This document shows, in pieces, positions 11,112 through 23,526 of a stretch of 64,000 nt of DNA. The DNA lies in contig FMBT01000325.1 of NCBI GenBank assembly GCA_900095095.1, forward strand, positions 186,001 to 250,000. The letters run 5' to 3'. The DNA is from Fragilariopsis cylindrus CCMP1102. Taxonomy: Eukaryota; Bacillariophyta; Bacillariophyceae; Bacillariales; Bacillariaceae. The notes below the pieces were generated by a model that saw nothing but the letters and a program-made list of their open reading frames with translations, was not told the DNA's origin and made no database searches. Every line of letters begins with the position of its first letter. Position 1 is the stretch's first letter. Position numbers and translations under genes: made by a program.

Positions 11112-12251
11112 TTTTGTAGATTTTTAGCGTTTTTGTTTGTTTGTTTGTTATCTTATTGGATATTAGATGGCTAGTAATAGCGTTAGAGTTAGCAAATTCG
11201 AACGTTAATTATTTGCTTCGCTTTGATTTTGGTACAATCGGGAAAGATGTTGTTTGTTGATTCCTTTTTTTTCCATTAACTTGTTGATTTGATTCAGTTG
11301 AGTTTTTTTGATTTGCTTGTGTTGTGTTTTTGTGTTGTTGCTACTCTTCGATTTCTCATTTCTTTACGTGTATTACGTAGTATTACACACTTATGGAGTA
11401 TGGAGTCACTAATGTCTGGGGTAGAAGGGAATTTAACATCATACCAAGGTATTTAATTAATAATTTTAATATTTGCTTTTATTTGATGCTGAGCTACAAC
11501 ATATACAAACTGCACGGTCAAGCATATAACTTCCTAGTATTTGAGTACATCCAATGATTAAAGGTTAAAGTACTAACCGGCCTAGGACAAGAAGTTTGTG
11601 GTCAGAAAATTTGAATCTATTATTCAGTAGCAATTAATTGTTTCCCTTTCATAGATAAAACTAGCACTACATCATAATCTGTTGCTGTTCTCAAATGAAA
11701 TCCACACACAAGTACTATGTGAGTTTTAAATTGCCACAGCTGACATCACTTATCAAATACGGGCATGTTGTTCAGTATGTGTTCTCATTGAGCATGCTAA
11801 TTCGTACTACATATATATGGAAGAAGACATTTTTTCCTGAATTGATGTGTCAGAATTGTATTTTTCAAAACACCAAAAAGCTTCTGGAATTATTGTATAT
11901 ATTTTGTTGTATTATTCATAACTTTTGATTCGCACTAAATAGTAACCATTTATGACGTGTGTTCTATAAAAATATCGAGATCTGTGACTTATTTGTTACA
12001 AATAATCCTGTGCAGATTTTCAATTTTTTGCAGCTGTTTTAATACTTTAAGTGCAAGACCTCGATGAAGATTTTCCACTGATGTTGTTAAATAATCTTTC
12101 ATGTGAAGCCATCTTACTACTAAGTTTCGGAAACTAAATACATGCATTATTGCTAATTTCTGCGTCTAGTAAAGAAATAAAATCGTATCATAATAGATGA
12201 AAACCAAATATAAGAGCGAGCTTTATATGTATTATATGTATATTATGAATC
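11112..12251. other. Intergenic region without recognised gene
   Basis: About 1.1 kb of A/T-rich DNA lies between the SNARE start and the glycine decarboxylase 3' end. It has several T-rich GTTTGTTTGTTTG stretches near 11135-11150 and no frame with protein character. Confidence 0.5.
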
Positions 12252-15200
12252 CTACGCTACTTCTTTGATTTCCTCATCCATGTATGCCTCAAGTGGTGGA
12301 CAGGTACAAACAAGATTGCGATCACCGTATACATTATCAACCCGTCCGCACGTGGGCCAGAATTTATTTGATTTGATCCAAGGCGCTGGATAGCACGCAG
12401 TCTCTCGGCTGTATGGGCGTTCCCATTTGTCAGAGATCATATCGTCCATAGTGTGAGGAGAATTGTGCAAAGGAGAGTCTTCGTAGGTCATCCTTCCGCT
12501 CCCAATGTCATCGATTTCCTTTCGGATGGAAAGCATGGCATCGCAGAAACGATCCAGTTCTTGCAAATCTTCTGATTCCGTGGGTTCAATCATCAGAGTA
12601 CCAGTCACTGGCCAAGACATGGTCGGTGAATGGAAGCCGTAATCTTGAAGACGTTTCGCGACATCTTCTTCTGTAACACCGGTAGCTGACTTGAGTGTTC
12701 GTAGGTCAAGAATAAATTCGTGGGCACATTGTCCGTTCTTTCCTACAAATAATACATCGTACGCTCCACTCAAACGAGCCGCCATGTAATTAGCATTCAA
12801 AATGGCTTGACCGGTAGCTAATTTTAGACCTGGTTCGCCGAGCATCTTAATATACATCCAAGATATAGGAAGAATTGCTGCAGATCCGAAAGGGGCGGCT
12901 GCAATTGCTCCATCTGTTTTCGGGACACATAAATCGCTCCCGCAAAGTTTTCCGGAGGCCTCCGGATCGGATACATGTCCAGGCAAGAAAGGAGCAAGGT
13001 GAGCGGCGACTCCGATAGAACCAACGCCCGGTCCACCTCCTCCGTGAGGGATACAAAAAGTCTTATGAAGATTCAAATGACATACGTCAGCACCAATAAG
13101 ACCGGGGCTGGTGAGTCCAACTTGAGCGTTCATGTTGGCCCCATCCATGTAAACTTGTCCCCCCGCATCATGAATGGAGTCAATGATTTCAACAATACCC
13201 TCTTCAAAAACTCCGAATGTTGATGGGTAAGTGACCATGAAGGCAGCGAGGCTTTCACGATGCTTCTCAATTTTAGCCGCTAGATCCTCTGCGTCGATAT
13301 TTCCCTGATCGTCATTGTCTACAACTACGACCTTCATCCCTGCCATGACTGCACTGGCGGGGTTCGTTCCATGAGCACTCTTAGGAATTAGGCAAATATT
13401 TCGGTGTCCTTCACCCTTGGATGCGAGGTAATCTTTGATAGCCAAAAGTCCAGCGTATTCGCCCGTGGCTCCCGAGTTAGGTTGTGCACTCACAGCAGCG
13501 AAACCGGTAATTTCAGCAAGATCTGTGTTCAGGTCTTCGATCAGTTCATGGTAGCCCTTCACTTGGTCGTGAGGAGCGAAGGGATGGATGTCACAAAATT
13601 CCGGCCAAGTGACTGGAATCATCTCGCTGGTTGCGTTTAGTTTCATGGTACAAGAACCTAATGAGATCATTGAATGGTTTAACGCTAAATCCTTGTTTTC
13701 GAGTGACTTCAAGTATCTTAGCATTTGTGTTTCCGAACGATGTTGATGGAAGATGGGATGGGTTAAAATTTCTCCCTCTCGTGCGTGCTTCGATGGTACA
13801 GTCGTCAACGAATCGTCCATTGCTGTCACATCCGGTGCTTCGAGACGGAATGCACCACATAACAAAGCGAAGAGATCGTCACGAGTAATACCCTCACCCA
13901 TCGATACACCGACTGTGTTTCATCGATGATGCGAATATTCGCTCCAGCTTCGGCAGCTCCTGCTTGGACTTCAGCTGCAGTTAATCCTTTAGAAGACACG
14001 TCAACCGCGATTGTGTCGAAATATTCTCCTGCTTCATTCAAAACGAGCTTGAACCCTCCTGCTGTTAATTCCCTAGCAGCCACCCGTGTTAATGCATGTA
14101 CGCGGCCTCCTATTTCCTTAAGTCCATCTGGTCCATGGTAAATTGCGTAGGCGGCAGCCATATTGGCCAACAATGCTTGAGCAGTACAGATATTGGAGGT
14201 AGCCTTATCACGACGGATGTGTTGTTCTCGTGTTTGCATCGCCATCCGAAGACATGGTTTACCAGCCGTGTCGACTGTGACTCCGATGATTCGACCTGGC
14301 ATTTTTCTGGAGTACTTGTCCGATGTTGCCAAAAAACCTGCATGGGGACCACCAAATCCCATGGGTACACCGAATCGTTGTGCCGATCCGACGGCAATGT
14401 CTGCTCCCCACGATGATGGAGGGGCCAACTTTGTCAATGCTAGGAGATCCGTGGCAGCGATGACCATTGTGTTATTCTCTTGAGCACGATCCGTAAAGGA
14501 TTCGTAGGATTCTCCATCTGATTCGAGTGCACCGTACGTGTTTGGATATTGGACAATCGCTCCACAATAATCGTTGCTCGAGAAATCAACATCCGAATGA
14601 TCTCCCTTCACTACCTCAATTCCGATCGCCGTGGCACGGGTTTCGATGAGTCCTATTGTTTGCGGATGTACATCGTTTGACACAAAGAACTTATTTCGTT
14701 TGTTCTTACCCTTCCCTCCCTTGATCGCAAAACACATCTGCATGGCTTCTGCCGCAGCACTGGATTCATCTAACAAGGATGCAACAGCCATCGGTAATCC
14801 TGTCAAGTCCACCACCAACGTTTGAAAGTTCAATAACATTTCTAGACGTCCCTGTGATATTTCTGCCTGATACGGTGTATAGGCTGTATACCAGCCTGGA
14901 TTCTCTAACATATTCCTTAATATAACGGTTGGAACTTGTGTGTCATAATATCCCTGTCCGATATAGGATTTCATCACTTTGTTTTTCACGGCGAATTTTC
15001 TAATTTGTGTCAGTGCCTCCGATTCCGACATTGGATCCTCCAACGATAAGGGTTTACTGGCCATGATATCGGCTGGAACTGTCGATGTTGTGAGCTCGTC
15101 AAATGATTCGAAGCCGATAGTTTGTAACATGGATGTTGATTCTTCAAGTCTTGGACCCACTGTGAGTGAATGAACATTAAAAACGAAGGAAAAAAACGAG

Positions 15201-15577
15201 TGAGATATATAGATGATGCTGTAAATGAAGGAATTGGAGTAATTTATTCATACGAGATATTGCAGTGTGGGTATTCTTCCTGAACAACGACACAACCCTC
15301 GAACAGCGAAGATTTTCTTGAATCAAAGTCACTTACTGTGACGACGGGCAAATGTATCAGTCATGTCCAATGCATCCGCAGACAAGACAGAACCATAATG
15401 GTACGACCGAGAAGCAACAGCGTTCGTATTATTGTTCGAAACTCCGAGACTATTTCTTCCAAGTAAGAGCGACGAAGACGAGCGTAATCGTAGGTGACGT
15501 TGTATTGATTTTACAGACGTTGATGATGACGACGAGGCCAACATTCTTGTCTTCATCATGATCATATTTCCACTCAT
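12252..15577 (-). CDS. GLDC: Glycine decarboxylase P-protein, mitochondrial
   Basis: This is the PLP-dependent P-protein of the glycine cleavage system. It decarboxylates glycine and passes the aminomethyl group to H-protein, a step of photorespiration and one-carbon supply. Exons are 15577-15337 and 15159-12252, giving 1,049 aa with one frame break allowed, which is normal for the eukaryotic enzyme. The N-terminus is rich in Arg, Ser and hydrophobic residues ([18 protein letters not shown]), a mitochondrial presequence. The mature start is DTFARRHMGPR across the intron. Conserved parts include [34 protein letters not shown], and [17 protein letters not shown] with the PLP-binding Lys. The end matches the family ([20 protein letters not shown]). 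A frame shift near 13910, cured by one base (giving [13 protein letters not shown]), is best read as an assembly error. Confidence 0.96.
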
Positions 15578-16205
15578 TTTTTGATATGCCTTGATGTAAG
15601 TATATCTTATTCGATGCTATCTAGTTTGTGTCGGCGATAACTATAGATCTTGATAACGACCTTTTTGTTGTGTCTACTGGAATAAAAGACTATTATTATC
15701 GACTCCTACTCTAGAACTTGAACTGGTAACGACAATGGATATCACAAGTTCCAACGAATGAATAGGATCTTGTTTCTTTCTCTCAGTTCGACAACAAGAA
15801 GGCGATGAGAATATCTGAAATAGCATTCCAGCACATTATTTTTTGCTGTAGTTTCCGCACAAAAACAAACAACAATCCAGCACATTTACGTCACGTGCAA
15901 AATTAATTATGGCACGACTGACCCAGAAATGCTGACGTCACAATATTGAATATTCGCGAATCGCATGGGACGAAGAATAATAATATAAAAATACAAAAAT
16001 TAAAATTTGCTAAAAACACTTTTCTAATTTTTTTTCAAATTATTTCAATACTAGTAAGTTACAGTACTGTACCACAACAAACAACAACGCAAACAAGCAA
16101 TTGACAATCGAATACTGCTATCAGTTCTGTCTTATCGGTGAAAGAAACGGTAACTAACAAAAAGGAGAATAAGAACGACTTTTGAAAAGAAGAAAAAAAA
16201 CAGTC
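15578..16205. other. Divergent intergenic region
   Basis: About 630 bases separate the glycine decarboxylase start from the next plus-strand start. It includes TGACGTCA near 15932, a palindromic CRE/bZIP-type site, and ACGTCACGTG near 15887-15896. Diatom bZIP factors are known to bind such words, but regulation here is only inferred. Confidence 0.45.
15931..15939. promoter_or_regulatory. CRE-like bZIP palindrome TGACGTCA
   Basis: The 8-base palindrome TGACGTCA lies in the shared promoter of glycine decarboxylase and the small membrane protein. A second ACGTCA/CACGTG overlap lies about 45 bases away. Palindromic ACGT-core sites are standard bZIP targets; in vivo use is not shown by sequence. 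Confidence 0.4.
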
Positions 16206-16607
16206 ATGAGTTCCTCGTCTTCCGCCGCAACCACAACTACGTCGACTAACGGCACCGCCAATGATAAAAGTAACCGGCCAGCGACGATGTCGGAGATGGA
16301 CCATCGGGATAATTATGCCTGGGCGTACAGTGGTGCGGCGGCGATGGTGCCATTTACGGCCTTTTGTTATTTTCATGCAAAAGGTGGTACTGCACGTGTG
16401 GTGGAGCGTGTGGTGAGGTCCCCAGTGGGTGTCTATGGATTATTCGTCTTGCCACTCGTGACGTTAGCAATGGAGAAGAGTATTTATGATACTGTGCAGG
16501 CTTGGCAGGGATTAGATCCGAATGTTGTACCAGCAGATCGTGGAGGATTCCCATCCGGTGGTGCGAACTTGCCGTCCTTAAGTTTAATTCCTGTCCAAAA
16601 AAGATAG
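16206..16607 (+). CDS. Small membrane protein, two predicted helices, 133 aa
   Basis: I do not recognise this family. The first ATG of the frame is at 16206 (MSSSSSAATTTTSTN); the frame is open upstream but has no earlier ATG. After a Ser/Thr-rich N-terminus comes NYAWAYSGAAAMVPFTAFCY, the first hydrophobic segment, then a basic loop (GGTARVVERVVRSPVG) and a second segment (VYGLFVLPLVTLAMEKSIY). It ends with a Gly/Pro-rich tail. Single exon, no frame breaks. The sequence looks like a real conserved protein rather than chance because the helices and basic loop are well formed, but no function can be given. Confidence 0.6.
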   Translation: MSSSSSAATTTTSTNGTANDKSNRPATMSEMDHRDNYAWAYSGAAAMVPFTAFCYFHAKGGTARVVERVVRSPVGVYGLFVLPLVTLAMEKSIYDTVQAWQGLDPNVVPADRGGFPSGGANLPSLSLIPVQKR

Positions 16608-16633
16608 TTAGTAGATTAAAAAAAATATGAAAT

Positions 16634-16660
16634 CAACAACAACAACAACAACAACAACAA
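16634..16660 (+). repeat. CAA trinucleotide microsatellite
   Basis: About nine perfect CAA units lie just downstream of the small membrane-protein gene. Confidence 0.9.
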
Positions 16661-16963
16661 ATAGCGCAATGGGAAGTAGTGCGCAACGTGCAGAATATAG
16701 TTGTTAACAGTTAGTTTTGTGACAATTATAGAGCGGGCGACACGTTGGATTATTTTCATTGAATGCGAACGAACCACTGCTTGGATAATCAATCGCTGTA
16801 ATCATTAGGCGGTAGCGGGGGGAGGGGGGGGGGGGTAATTAGTCATGATGATGGATGACGAAGATTATTGTAGAACCTGATAATATTGTGTGTTGTAGAA
16901 GCATAATATGGAAAGTATCCTACTGTTTATTCCGGGCACGATACAAGTCCGATAACAGACGAC

Positions 16964-16999
16964 AACTGTGTTGAAAACTGTTTTGAAAACTGTGTTGAG
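16964..16999 (+). repeat. 12-base unit repeated three times
   Basis: Three adjacent copies of AACTGTGTTGAA occur with one or two differences per copy. Function unknown. Confidence 0.8.
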
Positions 17000-18125
17000 A
17001 ATCAATGCGCTACAGTAGTATGTTAAGTGGACGAAGATAGATAGAACCTGATAATGTAATATAATATAATATGTAAATTAGTTTTGATACAAATAAATAA
17101 TCCAATAATAGAAGAAAAACCTTGAAAAGATGTCGCAGTCCAGTAGTTGTATATTAAGTTCTGTTGGCTAAACACTATCAGAATCGGTGAGCTTGGGCTC
17201 GTATGGTAGGGCAGCAGTATGTTTCTGCAGTTGACCTAGGGTCATGACAAAGATTTTGGAGATGAGTGGTACGCAGTATTGCACTATTATTACACTTAAT
17301 AGACCACTGCTATTAAATTACCATCATCATTGTTGTCCTTATTACTGTGCTGGTCAATAGCATTGTAATAATAGTTGCTAAAGACACAGACTGCTACTAG
17401 ATTGTACGAGAGTACATGTGCTATTACATTGGTAGAACCATGATGTGATTAATAATTATGACATAATATAATGCCAGATGATAGTAATTCATCTTCAGGT
17501 TTTGTTACCCTATCAAATTCTGTCTGATAGATAATAACTCTTACCAAGCTAATAGGGGACAGGCCTACTGTATCATTCAAAATAAGGTCTGAACAACTAA
17601 ATGGGATCTTGTTACCGCAGCTGTCATTATTATTTATACCACAGTACTGAAGTAGTGCTAACTATATTACTAGTAGTACCGGCACTAACGGAACTTAAAA
17701 TAACACTCAAGAAAATGTCAACGATATGCGCGCCGGACTGTCACGTTTTTTCACCGGCAAATTTTTAAAAATAGCACACAAAATTGCTTCACAAAAAAAC
17801 TCTGACCGACCTCGAGACCGTTACTTTTCCATAAGTAGGCAAGCAACTAACCCTGAGTAAATGCTAAACCTGAAACAGATCCGCCGACTATTAGGTGCAG
17901 AGTGTTGATGAGTCAAATCTTCAACGAACAAACGAACAAACAGAATAGGCCATCAGAAGTAGTTTAAGATAGTCAACACGAATAAGCTGAATTGAATTAA
18001 GTGACTTAGGCATCGAAAAAAAAGATAACCGAGAAATTACATTACTCTCCAACCAAAATCCTTCTGGTGATTTCTATTTCATTTATATTTCCGACTTCAT
18101 CCCGACCGATTGATTCATTCATTCG

Positions 18126-21100
18126 ATGACGAGAACCAATACGCACCAAAATGGGTCCCGAGTTAGGGTAGGGGTTCGCGTCCGCCCTATGGCATCACAA
18201 GAGATTAGACAGGAAGGAAATTGTAGTCTCAATATTGATTCTTCCACCATTCGCATGGGTAAAAGGAGATTCACATACGATGCAGTATTTGACTCGAATT
18301 CTGGTCAGGCAGATTTGTACGAAAGTGTCTCCTCGCCATTACTAACGAGCTTTGTCGATGGATATAACGCGACGGTAAGTACATATTATATTTACAGTAA
18401 AACCGTCTTTGATCTATATAATCATCCATTTATTCCTACTTTCTAACTCTAATCTTTTGATCCAATCCCTTTAGATTATGGCATATGGGCAGACTGGTTC
18501 TGGAAAGACTTTTACTATGGGGAGTGAAGCACATATAGAACCCGAAACTTCATCCCATACAGGATTGATACCGAGATTCATCACAGATTTTTTCCTTGAA
18601 ATGCAACGTAAAAAGGCAGCATCGGATAAAGGAGTAGAAGGGAACCAAGTCCTGCTTGATTACAGTCTGAAAGCATCCTTCTTAGAGGTATACGGGGACA
18701 ATGTTCATGATTTATTAGACGCAAATCGTACTTCTCTGCCATTGCGAGAAGACTCAACGGGTGCAATCAGGGTTACTGGATTGACAAGCCGTGATGTTTC
18801 TACTACGGCAGAAGCCTTGCAAGTGCTACACGAAGGAACGATGAACCGAACTACCGCAGCGACCTTGATGAACGATACTTCAAGTCGATCGCATGCCGTA
18901 TTTACCATACATATGTCACAAGTAACTAGACTTAATGCTAGTGACAGCGTAGACGTAACAACCACCTCACAATTCACATTTGTAGACTTGGCAGGAAGCG
19001 AAAGGATGAAGAAGACTGGCGCAGAGGGTGCACGTGCACGGGAGGGTATAAAAATCAACGAAGGACTATTGGCACTAGGAAACGTAATCAACGCGCTTGC
19101 CGAAGATAAGCCGGCAAACGAAAAAAAGGTTCATGTACCATATCGCCAGTCTAAATTGACACGTCTTCTTCAGGATGCCTTGGGTGGAAATAGCCAGACG
19201 TTATTCTTGGCCTGTGTTTCACCTTCCGACACAAATGCTAGCGAAACTTTATCTACCTTGAACTACGCCAATCGAGCTCGAAATATTCGCAATGCACCAA
19301 CTAAAAATGTTGATGGAGCATCCGCTGAACTTCAACGTCTCCATAATATCAATCGTGTCTTACAGTCTGAACTGGTAAAAGCACGCTTTCAAGAAGGTGG
19401 TGCAACGGCAGACGGAGAAAATGGGATTGGTAAGGTCGACGATGCTCTTTTGAAGCGTGACGATGTTGAAGCGTATATCCAACAGGTCTATAAGGCAGCC
19501 GGTGCAATGGCGAGTCCGAGCAGGGCTCTTCTTCCCTTTGGTATGTCTTCCAACGATTTTGTTCCTAGCGAATTACATACCGTGAGTAGGCAGGGGGGAG
19601 GTGATGGAAATATCGGTATAATAAATATTAATTCGAAGACACAGAACCGATTGTCTGAAAAATTTGACCATTCAATTCTAGAAGATATCAATCCTGATGA
19701 AGAAATGGCAATACTTGATCAGTTACTCGAGCTTCAACAACAGGATCATGAATACGAGAAAGCAAAGAAACAAGACGATTTCAAGCTAGAGGAGATGGAT
19801 GGGGAACTAGAAAAACAAGAATCCATGCTGCTTCAATTACGTGATAGTTTGAAAGTATATCATGGATTAAAGGGGAAATATGAAGAACTGATGGAGGAGG
19901 TACAACAGCTAGAGAGTGAAAAGTCTAGTCTGGCGAAGCAGCTAGATCGAGCGGTATCCGACCCTACGATAGGGTGTTCAGCAGCTATCAAAAAGAAGCT
20001 CGAAAGGGTTGAGATGAATCTTTCTCGTGCACGACAAGATACGCAAAATCATCGACAGAAGCATAGATTAGCAGAGGATCAGGCACGGAAATGTAAAGTA
20101 CTTGAGAGGAAAGTTACCGAGCTAAAGCATGCCAAGTTATCCCTGCAAAAGAAGCAGAAAGAGGAAGCTGCTCATTACAAGAAAATGACGGACGCAAAAA
20201 CACAACAATTGTTGGCATTGAAACGAAAAGCAAAAAATGCAGACAAGAAAATGTCAAAACTTGAAAACGAATTGAACATTCAGAAGAAAAACCTTGGTAA
20301 ACGAACACAATACTGTACTAAGATATCGGAGAAGCTGAAAAAGACCGAAAGTCATCTGACGAAGTTGCTTGCAATGCGACAACGTGACCTTGTAAAACGC
20401 AGCGGTACTTTGGTTGGTGGAAGATCGTCCAGTATGCAACGCTCTTCAGGACGAGGTTATACTACTAACATAGCAATACCAGAGACGCATTCAACACCTC
20501 TATCAGATGAAGAAATTAAAGCGACCAAGTATATCTTTGATAGAATGGTGTTGGATAAGGTAAAACAAGCTCGCTTGAAGAATAAGTATGAAGATCTTGT
20601 CGCAACTTATAGCGAAACAATGCGTAACATTGTATCCGAGGTTAAGCTGTTGAAAGAAACACGCGGCAAGTCATTAGGTCGCGAATGTAACTCAGTCGAG
20701 ACATCTATGATGATCAAAGATTTACAGGAAAACATTGTTGACATGGAGTTCAAACTCGAGCTTCTCGATTCCGAATTGCAAGATATTTCTACTCAGATGC
20801 CTGAGAACATTGTATCGTCTGAAGAAGATATCGACGATGCAGTAGCAACGATAATGAAGGGAATGTCGACTTATGCATTGCAATCCATCCTGCTGGAAAC
20901 GTTTTCGAAATTTGTTGAAGCAGAGGTACGTACGCCACATAATTATCTATCACTATTTTTACTGTTATTGATCTCTTATTTTCTTCTGTACACTAACACA
21001 TACAACTTTCCTTCCCTCTATGAATAGACGGAGCGTCAAACCGTAACAGAATCGCTCCAACGAAAGGATGCAGCTTTGCTTGGCGTTGAGACAGAAGTCG

Positions 21101-23424
21101 ATTCACTCAATTTTAAGTTAAAGTCACTGTCGAAAGACCTAGCACATAGAAAGGATCTTGACGAATCAGGAACAGATCACTTTGAGGTTGTTAAGCAATT
21201 GACAGAGATAAAAAGTAAATACGAGGATAGTTTGTCAGAGGCACATATCAATCTAGAACAATCAAATGCAAAGATTCTTCGGTTGGAAACTTCGTTGAGT
21301 ACCGCGCAAGTAGAGTTATCAGTATCAAAAGAAAATCTAGCTGTGACGAAGGCATCATTAACAAAGGCAGATGGAAATAGTGAAGTTGAGAAGATGGTTG
21401 CTTCGGTACAGGAGGTTTGGGGAGAACTTGGGGCTGATAGTTCGTTTCGTAAGGAAGCACAGAAAAGGATTGAATACTGTCTGGAAGACACATGCAAGAA
21501 TGTACTGGATAGCGCTATTATAATGAAGAGTTCGACAGAACAAGAAATAGGTAGTCTTTCGTATCGACTACAGATGATGAGGACAGCTTTAGGAGTTTCT
21601 GCTCAGGATCCCAACGACTCTCTCAGTGGAATGTCTTTACTTCAAACTTTGAAAAAGCTTCGGGATGCAGTTAGTAATTTAAAGGTGCCATATCGCTTCG
21701 CAGCTGCTAGAAGACGCAAGATTGTGGAAGCAACTAGGGACCTTACAACGGCACTTGGGTTGTCTACTTTAGATTTGCACAACGATCTAAAGGTTTTACT
21801 CCAACATGGCAATAGTAGACCAATCGCAAAGGATGAAGAAGGAAGCATGACTCATAATACAACAACGTCTAATAATGACAACTCGCCTTTCACTGCTCTT
21901 CCATCCAAGTGTCTTCAAACAGAGTTCCTTACAAGATGTGATAGTCATGTTACAGAGTTGAGAGTTGCGAAGTCAGAAATGCTTCTGAAAAATAGGGAGT
22001 TGCAACAAAGCATCTCGGATCTCAGTGGGGAAATGCATTTGAATGATCGACAATCTTTAGAACTCATTGAAAGTTGGATCAAACAAAATGGGTCTACCTA
22101 CCCTAAATGGTGGAATTCAAGATTTGCAGGGGACATCCTCTGTGATATAGGTCAGATGAAATTTCTTTCAATCTCATCTACGGAAATTTCACAACATCTG
22201 GAGTTATTATGGAAATCATTATCGAGTGAAGCAGCCTGTCGACGTTCAATGTCCGAAACACTCAAATCGGTGATTGAGCATGCTCAAAAGACCCTCCTCA
22301 ATATTGTTGGAAGAGAAATTGATGCCAGCGAAGCTTATGCTGACTTTCATGATGCTCTCTATCGTTTACCGCGTCTATCAAAGGATCTGATTACTTCTTG
22401 TATATCCGAAGTAGAGGCTTTGATTGACGGCATTGAGGCAATGACTCAAAGTGAAACCGAAGCGCTGATTGTCGTATGGGATGCGCTTAAAATTCCATCC
22501 AGAGATCGAAGGAACTTCTGGGGAATACTAGAAAAATCAGAATCAAACATGGAAACAAGTGATAAGAACCCATTTTTTGAAAAGTTTCCTGGATCAAGTT
22601 TTTCGAGCGAAGAGTGGATGGTTGATGCGATTGCTACAGCAACAAATACCAATGATACGTTGGACGTACGACTGAAGAATCTAGAACAAATACACAAGGA
22701 AGTTGAAAGATTGCGATCAAAGCAAGGCATAAAGAGTCGAATTCTATCGTTGGATTCGGAAATTCGAATCATGACCACCAAATTATTGGACTTTGAGGAG
22801 CTTCAGTGCAACAAGCAACGATTGTTCACCAAAAAGAATGGCGGGACAGCCCTTTTAAAAGAGGAGCGTTTCAGAAAGCAGATGCAAGGCAAATTTACAG
22901 CTAATCTCAAACAGCTGGTGAGCCTACTTCGATCATGGGAAAGAAAAGAAAATGCGTCCTTCGACGACTCGCTTTTGAGTGACGATGTACGGGAACTTCT
23001 GAAAATAGACCCAAATCAAATGGATAATTGGGTCGAAAATAGGACAAAGCTCATGACTTTGAGGACAGTGAAAACACCGAGAAAGAGAACATTCGAAGCT
23101 TCAAATTCTTCAAGTCGACGCCATGTAGAAAAAAATGGTTCACGACATGCTTCGGGGCTTACGCCGCCTACTAAAAGGATGACTACTTCATCTTCTGTTA
23201 GGATCGGATCTATTAGTAGAGCAGACGATAATTCGATGAAAAATGAGGGGAAACAAGATCAAAAGAGTACAGGTCTTCGCGTACGCGATGTTAACAATGG
23301 AGGCGACGGAAGTTCAAGATCTCCTAAAAGGCAAAAAAGGAAGAAAGCCCTGATTTCGCTACCACCATTTGGTCGCATCCTTGCAGACTCTCCGACACAA
23401 AATATTAATGATGATAATATGTAA
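18126..23424 (+). CDS. Kinesin-4 motor fused to a PRC1/Ase1/MAP65-like microtubule crosslinker
   Basis: Exons are 18126-18374, 18475-20925 and 21028-23424, giving 1,698 aa in a continuous frame with no breaks. The motor (about residues 11-365) has the P-loop GQTGSGKT at 88-95, switch I NDTSSRSH at 216-223, switch II DLAGSE at 254-259, and kinesin-4 signatures YNATIMAYGQTG and EGIKINEGLLALGNVINAL. A long coiled-coil stalk runs to about residue 1015. From about 1025 on, it reads like PRC1/Ase1/MAP65: VQEVWGELG followed by helices, ALIVVWDALKIPSRDRRNFW near 1376, then LLDFEELQCNKQRLFTKKN with GGTALLKEERFRKQM near 1500-1525, matching the PRC1 signature (RFTNRGGNLLKEE). The tail is basic, Ser/Thr-rich and has TPRKR and SPKRQKRKK like PRC1. 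KIF4 and PRC1 are known partners in other eukaryotes. The second intron lies in the stalk, so the two halves are joined by splicing. Confidence 0.88.
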
Positions 23425-23526
23425 TACAATATGTTTATATCTAAATGCTAGTTGAATATCATGCTCCACAATGAACTATAGTTTACTTGCTTATCAGTGA
23501 AATAATCGATTCACGGCATCACAAAA

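Larger units (their letters stand above)
16608..18125. other. Intergenic region upstream of the kinesin
   Basis: This 1.5 kb holds a CAA microsatellite at 16634-16660, a G-rich run near 16818-16836, and a 12-base unit repeated three times at 16964-16999. No open frame with protein character and no RNA gene were recognised. Confidence 0.5.

Noticed and set aside
11695-11928. Plus-strand 77-residue frame
   Set aside because: Composition is that of A/T-rich noncoding DNA, with no domain, splice context or leader.
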